This document shows positions 17,545 to 26,497 of a stretch of DNA of 64,000 nucleotides, in pieces. Origin of the DNA: Streptomyces neyagawaensis (GTDB taxonomy: Bacteria; Actinomycetota; Actinomycetes; Streptomycetales; Streptomycetaceae); the NCBI RefSeq assembly GCF_023516595.1, contig NZ_JAMGBG010000011.1, positions 124,001-188,000 of the forward strand, read 5' to 3'. The position numbers and the translations under genes are program-made. How positions within the stretch are numbered: position 1 is the first letter of the stretch; the number at the start of each line of letters is the position of its first letter. Under the pieces are notes generated by a model. The model did not search any database. It saw nothing but the letters and a program-made list of their open reading frames with translations, and was not told where the DNA came from.

Positions 17545-19521
17545 TCAGACCGCCGGCAGCACCCGCACGTCCGCCGCCCGCACGAACGCCACCCGGTGTC
17601 CGAACTGGATCTCGTAGTAGACGTCGTCACCCCTCACGACCTTGTGCCCGGACGTGTCGAAGGAGACGGCGTAGTAGTACTCGCCCTTCAGCCGGTCACC
17701 GACCACATAGCGCTGCCCCTCGAGGAGCTTGTACGGCAGCGGCGACACCGCCTGCGCGGGGACGTCCGTCGGATAGGCCTCCTTCTCCGGGTAGGCCCTG
17801 CCGTACACGGGGATCTCCGCGAGATCCTTCCGGGGTGTCACGACCAGCCCGGCCGCGCCGACCGCCGTGGGCTGTGCCGCCGGGGTGTGGAACCACGCCT
17901 TCTGCCCGAGGTACCAGATCGCCGTCCACGCGCCGCGCCGCTCGGCGACCGCGTACTGCTGGCCGGTGGAGACCCGTGAACCGAGGTCGTTCACATCGAT
18001 CGTGGAGGGGCTCCCGTCGGGCCGCAGACCGATGTCCTTGATGAGGGCGGAGGCGGTGTCGGGCTCGCTGTACAGGCGTACGGCACTGGAGCCGTGCACC
18101 GCACACGGCTGGCCGCCGTTCACACAGCCGGTGAACTCGGGCCGGTTGTCCGCGTAGTCGGGGAGGATGGTGACGACACGGCTGTTCTGGCCGGAGGTCG
18201 GGCCGAAGGGCCTGCCGAGCAGCTCGAAGTAGTGTCGCCAGTCCCAGTACGGGCCGGGGTCGGTGTGCATCCCCCGGATCGTCGCCGTAGTCGGGCCGGG
18301 CACGGTGTCGTGGCCGAGGATGTGCTGGCGGTCCAGCGGGACGCGGTACTTGGCGGCCAGGTACTTCACCAGCCGCGCCGACGTCCGGTACATGGCCTCC
18401 GTGTACCAGGCGTCCGGCGAGGCGAGGAAACCCTCGTGCTCCAGGCCGATCGACTTGGCGTTGACGTACCAGTTGCCGGCGTGCCAGGCCACGTCCTTGT
18501 TCTTCACATGCTGGGCGATGTGCCCGTCCGTGGAGCGCAGCGAGTAGTGCCAGGACACGTACGTCGGGTCCTGGACCAGCTTCAAGGTGGTGTCCCAGGT
18601 GGCCTCGGTGTCATGGACGACGATGTACCGGATGCTCTGGGACGCCGGCCGGTCGGCCAGGTCGTGGTTGCCGTAGTCCTTGTCGCCGAACTCCTCGTAC
18701 GGCGCCGGGATCCACTCGCACGACACCGTCCTCGGGCACTCGGTGCCGGCCGCCGCGGCGGCGCGCAGCCCGGCCCGCGTCAACTGCCCGGTGTCGGGGG
18801 CCAGTCGCGGCTCGGCGGGGAGCGTCACCCGCTGGCCGGCGTCGGTGACCCGGTGGGCGCCGTCCCGGATCACCGCGAAGACCTCGTTCGCGTACGCTGC
18901 CGCGGTGGCCCGGTCGTCGGCGCCGGAGAATCGCGCCACCGCCCCGTACCAGTCGGCGGGGTCGGCGCTGGGCTCGCGGCCAAGCTCCCGTTGCGCGGCG
19001 GCGAGCAGTGCCGCGCCGCCGGCCACATTGGCCTCGGCGTCCGTGCGCAGTGTCTCGGCAGGCAGCCCCGTCAGCTCGGCCGCCCGCGGCAAGGTCCGCA
19101 GGCGGGGCGTGAGTTCGGCGTTCTCGGGCTGGGCCGCCTCGGGCCGCAGCGGCGGACGGGAGTCGTCACCGCGCGGGTCCTCCGCTCCCTCGCTGTGGTG
19201 CGGGGCCTCGGCCAGCGCCGTACGCGCGTCCGTGAGGTGCATGGGACCGTACCCGCCGGTGACGCTCGGGGCACCGCCGTGCGCGTCCCAGCGGGACTGG
19301 AGGTAGGACACACCCAGCAGCACACTGCGGGGCACCTGGTACTCGGCGGCCGCGGCCGCGAAGGCGCCCTGCAGCCGGGCCGAGGAGGACGACGACTCGC
19401 TCTCGGGCGGAGCCGCGCCCAGCAGCGGCAGCATCAGCACCGCCGGGGCGGCGGCGACCGCCGTACCGCGAAGACGTCTGCGACGGGTGGTGGGCCTGCG
19501 GTCGATGGGGGATCCTCGCAA
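17545..19521 (-). CDS. Secreted N-acetylmuramoyl-L-alanine amidase (PGRP/Amidase_2) with an N-terminal transglycosylase-like region
   Basis: The 658-residue exported protein has a signal segment at about 20-37. Residues 50-110 resemble the start of a lytic-transglycosylase fold (SYLQSRWDAHGG, GGYGPMHLTD). The amidase domain covers about 296-430 with zinc ligands His303 (IVVHDTEA) and His404 (ILGHDTVPGP), and His419/Asp421 in MHTDPGPYW. The remaining 220 residues look like beta-rich, SH3-like wall-binding modules. It would cleave the amide between muramic acid and the stem peptide. The start is TTG at 19521 with an exact AGGAGG five bases upstream, stronger than any ATG nearby. Monocistronic. 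Confidence 0.87.
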   Translation of the reverse strand: MRGSPIDRRPTTRRRRLRGTAVAAAPAVLMLPLLGAAPPESESSSSSARLQGAFAAAAAEYQVPRSVLLGVSYLQSRWDAHGGAPSVTGGYGPMHLTDARTALAEAPHHSEGAEDPRGDDSRPPLRPEAAQPENAELTPRLRTLPRAAELTGLPAETLRTDAEANVAGGAALLAAAQRELGREPSADPADWYGAVARFSGADDRATAAAYANEVFAVIRDGAHRVTDAGQRVTLPAEPRLAPDTGQLTRAGLRAAAAAGTECPRTVSCEWIPAPYEEFGDKDYGNHDLADRPASQSIRYIVVHDTEATWDTTLKLVQDPTYVSWHYSLRSTDGHIAQHVKNKDVAWHAGNWYVNAKSIGLEHEGFLASPDAWYTEAMYRTSARLVKYLAAKYRVPLDRQHILGHDTVPGPTTATIRGMHTDPGPYWDWRHYFELLGRPFGPTSGQNSRVVTILPDYADNRPEFTGCVNGGQPCAVHGSSAVRLYSEPDTASALIKDIGLRPDGSPSTIDVNDLGSRVSTGQQYAVAERRGAWTAIWYLGQKAWFHTPAAQPTAVGAAGLVVTPRKDLAEIPVYGRAYPEKEAYPTDVPAQAVSPLPYKLLEGQRYVVGDRLKGEYYYAVSFDTSGHKVVRGDDVYYEIQFGHRVAFVRAADVRVLPAV

Positions 19522-19750
19522 GGCGGCCTCCTGGAACGGTGGGGCGTTGGCGGGGCGTACGGGGCCGAGCGTGCACCAGTGCTATCGGTCGGCCGACGAT
19601 CCGTCAATCATGCCCGGCAGGAGGCCGGTCACTGTCCATGACGGCCCCGCGGCGCGGGGAACGGGGGCCAGTCGTCTCGCACCCCGACCCGGCCTTCCAC
19701 CCCGACCCGGCTCTCCACCCCGACCACGCTTGCCGCCCTCCCCTTCTCGC

Positions 19751-20851
19751 TCACCCGCTCCGCAGGATCCGGAAGCTCTCCGGATCCGCCGGATCCCGGT
19801 CGACGACCTGGACCGGCGGCCAGGCCCACTGCCAGACACCGGCGCCCGGTGTTCGGGAGAACCGGATCTTCCCCCGGGTCCCCTCGACCGCGACACGCGG
19901 CCAGGACGTGGCGATCCGTGCCGGGTCCGTGCCCTGGGAGCGCAGCACTTCGGCGAGGACGGCGATCGTGTCGTAGCCCTCGAAGGCGACGAACGAGGGG
20001 GCCTCGCCCAGCCGCTCGCGCAGGGCCGCCTCGACACGTGTGCCGAGGGCACCGAGACGCTCGGGCAGATAGCGCAGGAACGGCAGCCCCGAACCGTCGC
20101 CGCCCAGCAGAGCCGCCCACGAGGGGAACTCCGGTTGTCCGGCCGGGGCACCGACCAGGACGTCGGCGAGCCGCCTGCCGCGGCGGACGGCCCTGACGAG
20201 TGACACCGCCGGCTCCGGGTGGCCGGTGAGCAGCAGCAGCGCCGTCGCTCGCCGACGCACGAGTTCGTCGCACACGGCCGTGGGGTCGAGCACGTTCATG
20301 TCGAGTTCGGCGACGGAGCCGCCGTGCGGGGCGAGGTGGTCGCGCAGTATGCGGGTCCCGGCTGCCCAATAGACGCTCGACTGGGCCGCCACGGCGACCC
20401 GCCGGTGGCCCGCGTCGAGGAGGAAGTCGGCGTAGATCCGCCAGCCGTGGGACTGGGCCGGGCACAGGCGTGCCACCCGCTCCGTCGGCCGGTCGCAGAG
20501 TGTGTCGAGGACCGCCGACGAGCACAGGAACGGCAGACCGAGGGCGTCCGCCCGCGCGGCGGCGGAGCGGGCGACGACACTGTGGTACTCCCCGGCCAGG
20601 GCGGCCACACCCAGCCGGGCCAACTCGTCCACGGCCGCCGCCGCCCTCCGCGGATCGGCCGCGGTGTCCCGGACCAGCAGAACCAGGGGTCTGCCGGCTA
20701 TGCCACCGCCGTCGTTGATCTCGTCGGCGGCGAGTTGGAGGCCGGCCAGCAGGTGCCGACCTGCCTCCACCCAGCCGGGCGGGCTCAGCGGGACGAGTAC
20801 ACCGATCCGGACGGCCGACGGGTCCTTCTCACTCCGCCCCGGCGAGCGCAT
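19751..20851 (-). CDS. Periplasmic-binding-fold (Peripla_BP_6) protein without signal peptide
   Basis: Residues from VRIGVLVPLSPPGW to the end match type I periplasmic binding proteins of the branched-chain amino acid/urea class (LQLAADEINDGGGIAG, LAGEYHSVVARSAAA, SFVAFEGYDTIAVL). Such proteins normally carry a lipobox and are encoded with permease and ATPase genes. Here the 366-residue protein has neither a signal peptide nor transporter neighbours, so a cytoplasmic ligand-sensing role is possible. I chose ATG 20851 because homology starts right after it and CATGAT is placed as a -10 box seven bases upstream. ATG 20881 would add ten residues without a signal sequence. Confidence 0.7.
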   Translation of the reverse strand: MRSPGRSEKDPSAVRIGVLVPLSPPGWVEAGRHLLAGLQLAADEINDGGGIAGRPLVLLVRDTAADPRRAAAAVDELARLGVAALAGEYHSVVARSAAARADALGLPFLCSSAVLDTLCDRPTERVARLCPAQSHGWRIYADFLLDAGHRRVAVAAQSSVYWAAGTRILRDHLAPHGGSVAELDMNVLDPTAVCDELVRRRATALLLLTGHPEPAVSLVRAVRRGRRLADVLVGAPAGQPEFPSWAALLGGDGSGLPFLRYLPERLGALGTRVEAALRERLGEAPSFVAFEGYDTIAVLAEVLRSQGTDPARIATSWPRVAVEGTRGKIRFSRTPGAGVWQWAWPPVQVVDRDPADPESFRILRSG

Positions 20852-20872
20852 GTGCGTGATCATGACGCACAT
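20850..20872. promoter_or_regulatory. Inverted repeat over the start of the binding-protein gene
   Basis: Perfect 8-bp arms ATGTGCGT and ACGCACAT flank a 7-base centre, spanning the proposed -10 box and start codon of the minus-strand gene. The position suits an operator that blocks initiation. Confidence 0.45.
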
Positions 20873-21342
20873 TGCATCCATGACCGCCGCGAGGGGCAAG
20901 CGACAAGTCATGCGAGTGGCCGACTGGTCCCGGCCGCGGGAGAGCATGGGTACCGGGCAACGGGACCAGTGACTGCTGTGAAGTGCGGCCTCCTGGGCCC
21001 CGGTCCCCTATCTCCGACCCACGGTGCAAGGTAGAGCCACGTCCGCTACCGGTGCCTGCGACGTGCGGAGGCGTCGCGCGCCGCGACGTGCCGGGCGACC
21101 GAGTCGACGCCGGGGCGGGCGTACCGTTCCAGTGAGCGGACGGAGGCGTGGCGGGAGCGGGCGGGCAGTATTGGGGTGGAGGTGCCGTCCTCCGCATCGT
21201 GCGTCAGGGCGCTGTGCCTTGTGTCCGCAGAGGCCGTGTGCGGATGAGCCGGTGTGCGATTGAGCAGGCGCGTCGTTTGGGACACGTTCGCGCCGCATAT
21301 AGGCGGGCGTGTTGCATTCCGAGAGAGTCGCTGTGATGCGGC
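20873..21342. other. Intergenic stretch containing a probable integrase tail
   Basis: Apart from the fragment at 21046-21159 I see no gene. The stretch lies at the edge of the decayed mobile region. Confidence 0.4.
21046..21159 (-). pseudogene. C-terminal remnant of a tyrosine recombinase/integrase
   Basis: The minus frame ends RHASVRSLERYARPGVDSVA and a few more basic residues before the stop. This looks like the last 35-40 residues of a tyrosine recombinase, with the nucleophile Tyr in LERYARP. Upstream of it the frame loses any resemblance, so only the tail survives. Recognised by eye, hence moderate confidence. Confidence 0.45.
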
Positions 21343-21897
21343 TCATCCCGCGGGTGACTGAGGCAGGGCATGCGTGATCGTTGAACTCACTGTAGCGACG
21401 CGGTGAGCCAGGTCGCCGGCAGGGATGTCGATGAGCTCGTAGCCGAACGCGCGATAGCTCTCTTCGTGGATCTTTTCGAAGGCCAGCGATTCCTGGAAAC
21501 TGATCCGCCTGGCCGCGGTCGGCTCACAGAACCCTAGGTTGCGGACAAAGAGCACCTGCCGCCTATAGACCCCCTCCGAAGTGATCCGTTCGAGCTCCGC
21601 GGCCAGCGCCGGAGACACCGGCCACTCCAAGTAGGTGGCGAGGGCGTGGGTGCAGATCGGTGACCGATCGAATACCTGAACAGAGCCAGTGGCCTCCAAC
21701 TGCCGCTTTCGCTGCAGAGCCACGATCTCGTCGAGGAAGGACGCCCGTGTCCATGGCTGATCCTCGCCCAGGGCCTGCGCCTGTGCGATGACCGCCGTTG
21801 CCGCCTCCTCGACAACGCCGTAGCCAAGCTCGGCCAGGCACCGCAGGATTGATGTCTTGCCCGCACCCGGCGTGCCAGTGAGAACGTACCGCCGCAT
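21343..21897 (-). CDS. Small P-loop NTPase (AAA_28-like ATPase/kinase)
   Basis: The 184-residue protein begins MRRYVLTGTPGAGKTSILR with a textbook Walker A at residues 8-16. Further signatures are EEAATAVIAQAQ, a DRSPICTHALA block and SLAFEKIHEESYRAFGYELIDIP. This is the pattern of the AAA_28/NadR-like ATPase group found in many actinomycetes, often annotated only as ATP-binding protein or nucleotide kinase. The ATG has AGAAAGGG upstream. It is intact although flanked by integrase and Tn3 transposase remnants, and its codon use is slightly less GC-biased than its neighbours, so it may be a passenger gene. Substrate unknown. Confidence 0.8.
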   Translation of the reverse strand: MRRYVLTGTPGAGKTSILRCLAELGYGVVEEAATAVIAQAQALGEDQPWTRASFLDEIVALQRKRQLEATGSVQVFDRSPICTHALATYLEWPVSPALAAELERITSEGVYRRQVLFVRNLGFCEPTAARRISFQESLAFEKIHEESYRAFGYELIDIPAGDLAHRVATVSSTITHALPQSPAG

Positions 21898-22189
21898 GAT
21901 CCGAGAACCCTTTCTTGCAGATCGAGACAGGGCCCACTGGTCACCGATTGAGCCTCCGGCCGGAGGCAATGAGCCAGTGGAGTCCCTGGAGAGGGAGATG
22001 GAGATGGGGGACACAGGCGGATCCTCGAACGGCTGATGTGCCGGAGACGCCTCTGATACCCGGGGCGTTGAGCAAGGCAACCACGGCCAGTTTGCTCGAC
22101 GTCGCTCGTGGTTCCAGTACATCCCGTCGACCGGCGTCTCGGCAACTACCGCTGACAACCTGGTATGAGAACGAACGGTTCGGGAGCCG

Positions 22190-23098
22190 GTGTGGTGCAG
22201 TGCAGTCAGCCCGCGCCGGTCCTCTACGCCGAGTTTCCTGGCCCATTCCGGTTCGGCGAGAACGTGCTGGAGCAGCAGGGGTGTTGACGTGCACGAGCAC
22301 GGACTGGAACACGTGCAGGGCGAGCATGGAGGTCTCGGCGTGCTCCTTGTCCGGGCCGGTCGGGGCGCCGTCCTTGCCGTAGTGGAGCACGGTGTTCGCC
22401 GAATTCCAGTTCTCGACGACCTGGAGGCCGCCGTGGATCTCCCGGCGCAGGCCGGGACTGGCCAGGTAGTCGGACGCGAAGATCGTGCGCACCGCGCGGC
22501 CCGAGTTCTTCGAGCGCCTGGTAGGTGGGTGCTTGGGGCCGCCGAGGTTGAAGCGTCGTAGTACCTGCTCGGCCTCCGCCGTGCCCAGGCGCTGCGCCGC
22601 GGTCTGCGCGCAGAAGACGCGGTCCGCCCGCGCCCGCGCGGCGGCCACGATCCGCTCGACCCGAGCCGGGGGCTCGATGCGGTCGCTGCGGCACTGCACG
22701 AGCAAGGCGTCGCGCAGCCGGTCTTCCACTGTCTCGCCAGGGCAGACCTCGTCGGCGAGCCAGCCGGTCAGCCGTTCCTCGTCGGCGCGGGTTGCCGGGC
22801 GGGGGCGGAACCCGAGGGGCTCGCGGATCTGCGTACGGTGCCCTCTCGCCGAGCGGGACGACAGGCTGTACTTCGCCAAGTCCTCCGCCGGCACCTTGAC
22901 CACGTCGGCCACGTAGTCGATGGCGGCCTGCGGGAACTTCTCCACGAACTGGGGGAACCGGCCCTTCGACTCGATGAACTTCAGCATCAGCACGAACCCG
23001 AGCCGGGTCGGGCCGGACTTGTTCGCGGCCAGGGCCCAGTCAGGACCTACCGGCGTCCAGCACGCCACCACGTCCTCGGGTGACCACTCCCCGCGCAT
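22190..23098 (-). pseudogene. Tn3-family transposase remnant (internal deletion plus frameshift)
   Basis: Residues 1-180 match the N-terminal DUF4158 region of Tn3 transposases ([32 protein letters not shown]). The frame then jumps at about residue 190 directly into the C-terminal DDE region ([30 protein letters not shown]), so several hundred central residues are missing. After LVHVNT a one-base insertion in a run of four Cs (22278-22281) shifts the frame. The homology continues in the next frame as [20 protein letters not shown] and stops near 22195. Three independent lesions make it inactive. Confidence 0.88.
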
Positions 23099-23435
23099 GA
23101 ACGCCCCCGCCCCTCCGTCGACTACTCATTCGGCCTGACGAAGGGGCCGGGCACGAAGCACCGGGGACGGGCCAGAGGCCGACGACTACTCTGCACCGTG
23201 GGTCAGAGGCAGGAAACCGGGGCCTCCTGGTGCCGCGGGGGCTTCTTCGGCTTCTTCCGCGCGGCGTCGACCTGGGTCTGTTCGCTGTGGTCGGTGAGGG
23301 CCGAGACCACCTCGCTGACCGCTGGTGCGGCGAGCACTCCGCAGAGGCGGAAGCCGCAAGCGGTGACAGCCTGCGCTTACGGATGACAGCCTGCAGAAAG
23401 ATCAGCGCGACAACTACTGCAAGGGCCGGCATGGC
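23099..23435. other. Intergenic stretch at the end of the transposon remnant
   Basis: No gene is well supported. One minus-strand frame (23203-23337, 44 codons, ending TQVDAARKKPKKPPRHQE and a few residues) has typical Streptomyces codon use and could be the tail of a deleted gene. The 11-mer TGACAGCCTGC occurs twice about 20 bases apart near 23363-23395. Confidence 0.35.
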
Positions 23436-23484
23436 GAAGGCCCGCGGGGCGCCGGTGTGTGGGGCGCGCCGCGGGCCTTCGTTT
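23436..23484. terminator. Stem-loop terminator downstream of the phosphotransferase
   Basis: Arms GAAGGCCCGCGGGGCGCC and GGCGCGCCGCGGGCCTTC (nearly perfect, 18 bp) surround a 9-base loop just after the stop of the minus-strand gene; GTTT follows on the plus side. Confidence 0.75.
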
Positions 23485-23488
23485 CCCC

Positions 23489-24631
23489 TCAGCGAGTGCC
23501 GACCGCCGCCCGGACGGCCTTGCGGGCCAGCTGGCAGTCGTCGTGCAGCCGCCTGAGCAGCAGCCGCTGTTCCTCGCCGGACGGCGCAGCAGCCGGGTGG
23601 GCCGGGCCCGGTGCCGCCGGGGTCGTGTCGTGCATCGAACGCTGCACGGCCGTCTCGTAGGTACGGATCTCACGGGTCAGTACAAGCATCAGATTCACCA
23701 GGAACGCGTCCCGCGAGGCAGGGCCCGCGGACTGCGCCAGCTGACTGATCTGACGCCGCGCCACGGGGGCGTCCCCGAGCACCGCCCACAGTGTCGCCAG
23801 GTCGTAGCCCGGCAGGTACCACCCCGCGTGTTCCCAATCCACCAGCACTGGACCGGCCGGTGAGAGCAGGATGTTCGACAGCAGGGCGTCGCCGTGGCAG
23901 AACTGGCCCATGCCCTGACGGCCCGACGCGTGAGCGATGCCGTGCAGGAGCTTCTGCAGATCGCCCATGTCCCGGTCGGTGAGCAGACCCAGCTCATGGA
24001 ATCGGGAGATCCGCTCCGCGTAGTCCAGCGGGGCGTCGAACGTGCCCGCCGGTGGCCGCCACGCGTTCAGCCGGCAGATCGCGCCGAGCGCCGCCCGGAT
24101 GTCGGCGCGCGGCGGCGCCTCCACCGGATGCCGCTGCAACGCGGCCACCCGGCCCGGCATCCGCTCGACGACCAGGGTGCAGTTGTCCGGGTCCGCCGCG
24201 ATCAGCCTCGGCACCCGCACCGGGGGGCGGTGCCGGACGAACGAGCGGTATGCGGCTATTTCATGCCGGAGCCGCTCCTCCCAGATGGAGGAGTGGTCCA
24301 GTAAACACTTGGCGACGGCCGTGCTGCGCCCTGTCGTACCGACGAGCAGCACCGAGCGGCCGCTGCGGCGCAGCACCTGGACCGGAGCGAACTCCGGACA
24401 GATGCGGTGCACCGAGGCGATCGCCGTGCGCAGCTGCGCGCCCTGAGGGCCGGACAAGTCGAGTCTCCCGCTGAGCGGTTGGGGGCCGAGCCCCGGAACG
24501 CGCCGGGCCCGGCCGACAGCGAGGCCGGGGGCCGCGGAACGGGTGGGGTCGAGATAGGGGCCGCCACCGCCCGGCTGGCGGGGTGCGAGCGGCCGGGGCG
24601 GAGCGGACACGGAGGACGATGCTGCGTACAT
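23489..24631 (-). CDS. Aminoglycoside phosphotransferase (APH)-fold kinase-like protein
   Basis: The 380-residue protein has the APH/choline-kinase core: [17 protein letters not shown] (catalytic loop HGD..N) and [20 protein letters not shown] (metal-binding D). Residues 1-75 are Pro/Gly-rich and probably disordered. The family phosphorylates small molecules or is used as a regulatory kinase. In streptomycetes an APH-like gene commonly lies divergent to a TPR-type regulator as here (NsdA-like gene at 24866). The ATG at 24631 is where the homologous tail begins. Antibiotic resistance is possible but not indicated by context. Confidence 0.78.
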   Translation of the reverse strand: MYAASSSVSAPPRPLAPRQPGGGGPYLDPTRSAAPGLAVGRARRVPGLGPQPLSGRLDLSGPQGAQLRTAIASVHRICPEFAPVQVLRRSGRSVLLVGTTGRSTAVAKCLLDHSSIWEERLRHEIAAYRSFVRHRPPVRVPRLIAADPDNCTLVVERMPGRVAALQRHPVEAPPRADIRAALGAICRLNAWRPPAGTFDAPLDYAERISRFHELGLLTDRDMGDLQKLLHGIAHASGRQGMGQFCHGDALLSNILLSPAGPVLVDWEHAGWYLPGYDLATLWAVLGDAPVARRQISQLAQSAGPASRDAFLVNLMLVLTREIRTYETAVQRSMHDTTPAAPGPAHPAAAPSGEEQRLLLRRLHDDCQLARKAVRAAVGTR

Positions 24632-24865
24632 GAGCGGATACAGATCCCTTCGTGTGCCTGCGATGTCACGCGCCACCCGCCCCGGCCGACCGGGGACACC
24701 CTGGGGAGTGCCTGTCGGGCGACCGGGCCGGGGTGGCGCTTTCCTACCTGACACCGGATGGCCCGTGGCACACCATGTAGCGCACCCTGGCGAAGCCTGG
24801 CGAATAGTCCCCCAGCAACTGACAGCGGGCTACATTCAACTCAGCCGAGAACCTGGGGGCTTGAC

Positions 24866-26362
24866 GTGAGCGGACAACCCAACACCCGACTCGCAGACCT
24901 GTTCGGCCTGGCCGGCTGGTCGAAGGGCGAGCTCGCGAGGCTGGTCAACCGGCAGGCGGCGGCCATGGGCCACCCGCAGCTGGCGACCGACACCTCACGG
25001 GTGCGGCGGTGGATCGACATGGGAGAGATCCCGCGCGATCCCGTGCCGCGGGTGCTGGCGGCGCTGTTCACCGAGCGTCTCGGCCGTGTCGTGACCATCG
25101 AGGACCTCGGTCTGGTCCGGCACGGGCGTACGGGGAAACGGCAGGGCGGCGGGAATGCGGAGCATCCCGACGGTGTGCCGTGGGCGCCCGAACGGACTGC
25201 CGCGGTCCTCACCGAATTCACGGGAATGGACCTCATGCTCAACCGACGCGGCTTGGTGGGTGCGGGCGTCGCGCTCACCGCGGGATCAGCACTCAGCAGC
25301 GCCATGCACGACTGGCTGCACACCGACCCGACGCTCAAGGCCGACGCTCCCGACCTCGACAACCCCCTGCACGCCGACCCCGCTGGGTTCGACCGCTATG
25401 AGGCCGCCCCCATCGGATCGCAGGAGATCGAGGAACTGGAGCGCTCCGTCGAGGTGTTCCGGGCCTGGGACGCGGCCCGTGGCGGCGGGCTGCAACGCAA
25501 GGCTGTCGTGGGACAGCTCAACGAGGTGGGGGGCATGCTCTCCTACCGCCACCCCGAACATCTCCAGCGGCGCCTGTGGGGCGTCGCCGCCAACCTCGCC
25601 GTCCTCGCGGGCTGGATGTCGCACGACGTCGGCCTCGAACCCACCGCCCAGAAGTACTTCATCATCGCAGCCCACGCCGCCAGGGAGGGCGGTGACCGGC
25701 CCCGAGCCGGCGAGGCCCTCTCCAGGGCGGCCCGACAACTGGTGCACCTCGGCAAACCCGACGAGGCGCTCGACCTCATGAAACTCGCCCAGTCCGGCTC
25801 CGGCGAGCGGGTACTGCCCCGCACCAAGGCCATGTTCCACACCATCGAGGCGTGGGCGCAGGCGTCCATGGGCAAGGGCCAGGCCATGCGCCGCACCCTG
25901 GGACAGGCGGAGGACCTCTTCGTCTCCGACAAGGGCGACACACCGCCGCCGAGTTGGATGCAGACCTTCAAGGACGAGGATCTGTACGGCATGCAGGCCC
26001 TCGCCTACCGCACCCTCGCCGAGTTCGAGCCCGGCGCGGCCGCGCACGCCCAGCACTACGCGGAGAAGGCCCTGGCCTTGCGCAACGACGGCCGGGAGCG
26101 GTCGAAGATCTTCGACCATCTCTCCATGGCGTCGGCCTGCTTCATCGCGGACGACCCCGAGCAGGCGAACCGGTACGCCCGGCTGGCCCTGATGTCGATG
26201 GGGTCGAACTCGTCGGGACGCACCTGGGACCGGCTGCGTCAGATGTACCGACTGACCGGTCAGTACTCCAGTTATCCGAAGATCCAGGACCTTCGGGAGG
26301 AGATCAAGCTCGCCCTGCCGAAGCCGCAGTCGAGGAACAGGGGCGGCATCGCACCGGCGTGA
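24866..26362 (+). CDS. NsdA/NsdB-family regulator (HTH-like N-terminus plus TPR repeats)
   Basis: The 498-residue protein begins SGQPNTRLADLFGLAGWSKG and continues with LVNRQAAAMGHPQLATDTSRVRRWIDMGE, which closely resembles Streptomyces NsdA, a negative regulator of sporulation and antibiotic production. Residues 1-85 form a helix-turn-helix-like region; from about 180 the protein is all-helical with tetratricopeptide-like repeats. A short hydrophobic patch at about 128-140 is too short to be a secure membrane helix. Start GTG 24866 with GGGGG six bases upstream. It may be a paralogue rather than NsdA itself, so no symbol is given. Confidence 0.8.
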   Translation: MSGQPNTRLADLFGLAGWSKGELARLVNRQAAAMGHPQLATDTSRVRRWIDMGEIPRDPVPRVLAALFTERLGRVVTIEDLGLVRHGRTGKRQGGGNAEHPDGVPWAPERTAAVLTEFTGMDLMLNRRGLVGAGVALTAGSALSSAMHDWLHTDPTLKADAPDLDNPLHADPAGFDRYEAAPIGSQEIEELERSVEVFRAWDAARGGGLQRKAVVGQLNEVGGMLSYRHPEHLQRRLWGVAANLAVLAGWMSHDVGLEPTAQKYFIIAAHAAREGGDRPRAGEALSRAARQLVHLGKPDEALDLMKLAQSGSGERVLPRTKAMFHTIEAWAQASMGKGQAMRRTLGQAEDLFVSDKGDTPPPSWMQTFKDEDLYGMQALAYRTLAEFEPGAAAHAQHYAEKALALRNDGRERSKIFDHLSMASACFIADDPEQANRYARLALMSMGSNSSGRTWDRLRQMYRLTGQYSSYPKIQDLREEIKLALPKPQSRNRGGIAPA

Positions 26363-26398
26363 CCGCCGACCGGTGGTGCCCCACGGCATCAGCAGGGG

Positions 26399-26476
26399 GT
26401 CACCGCTTCGGCATCGACGTCACCGCTCAGGCATACCGAGGTCACCGCTCAGGCATCAGGAGTCCACCGCTTCCCA
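26399..26476. repeat. Direct repeats of about 21 bp between convergent genes
   Basis: GTCACCGCTCAGGCAT recurs at 26419 and 26441, a diverged copy (GTCACCGCTTCGGCAT) stands at 26399 and a partial copy at about 26462, giving a 20-22 bp period. The array fills the gap between the NsdA-like and phosphatase stop codons. Confidence 0.8.
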
Positions 26477-26497
26477 CGTCGGACGACGATCCTGACG

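Noticed and set aside
23203..23337. 44-codon minus-strand frame with good codon use
   Set aside because: It could be the tail of a deleted gene, but there is no ribosome site, no recognisable motif and a stop codon just upstream; kept only as a note in the intergenic entry.
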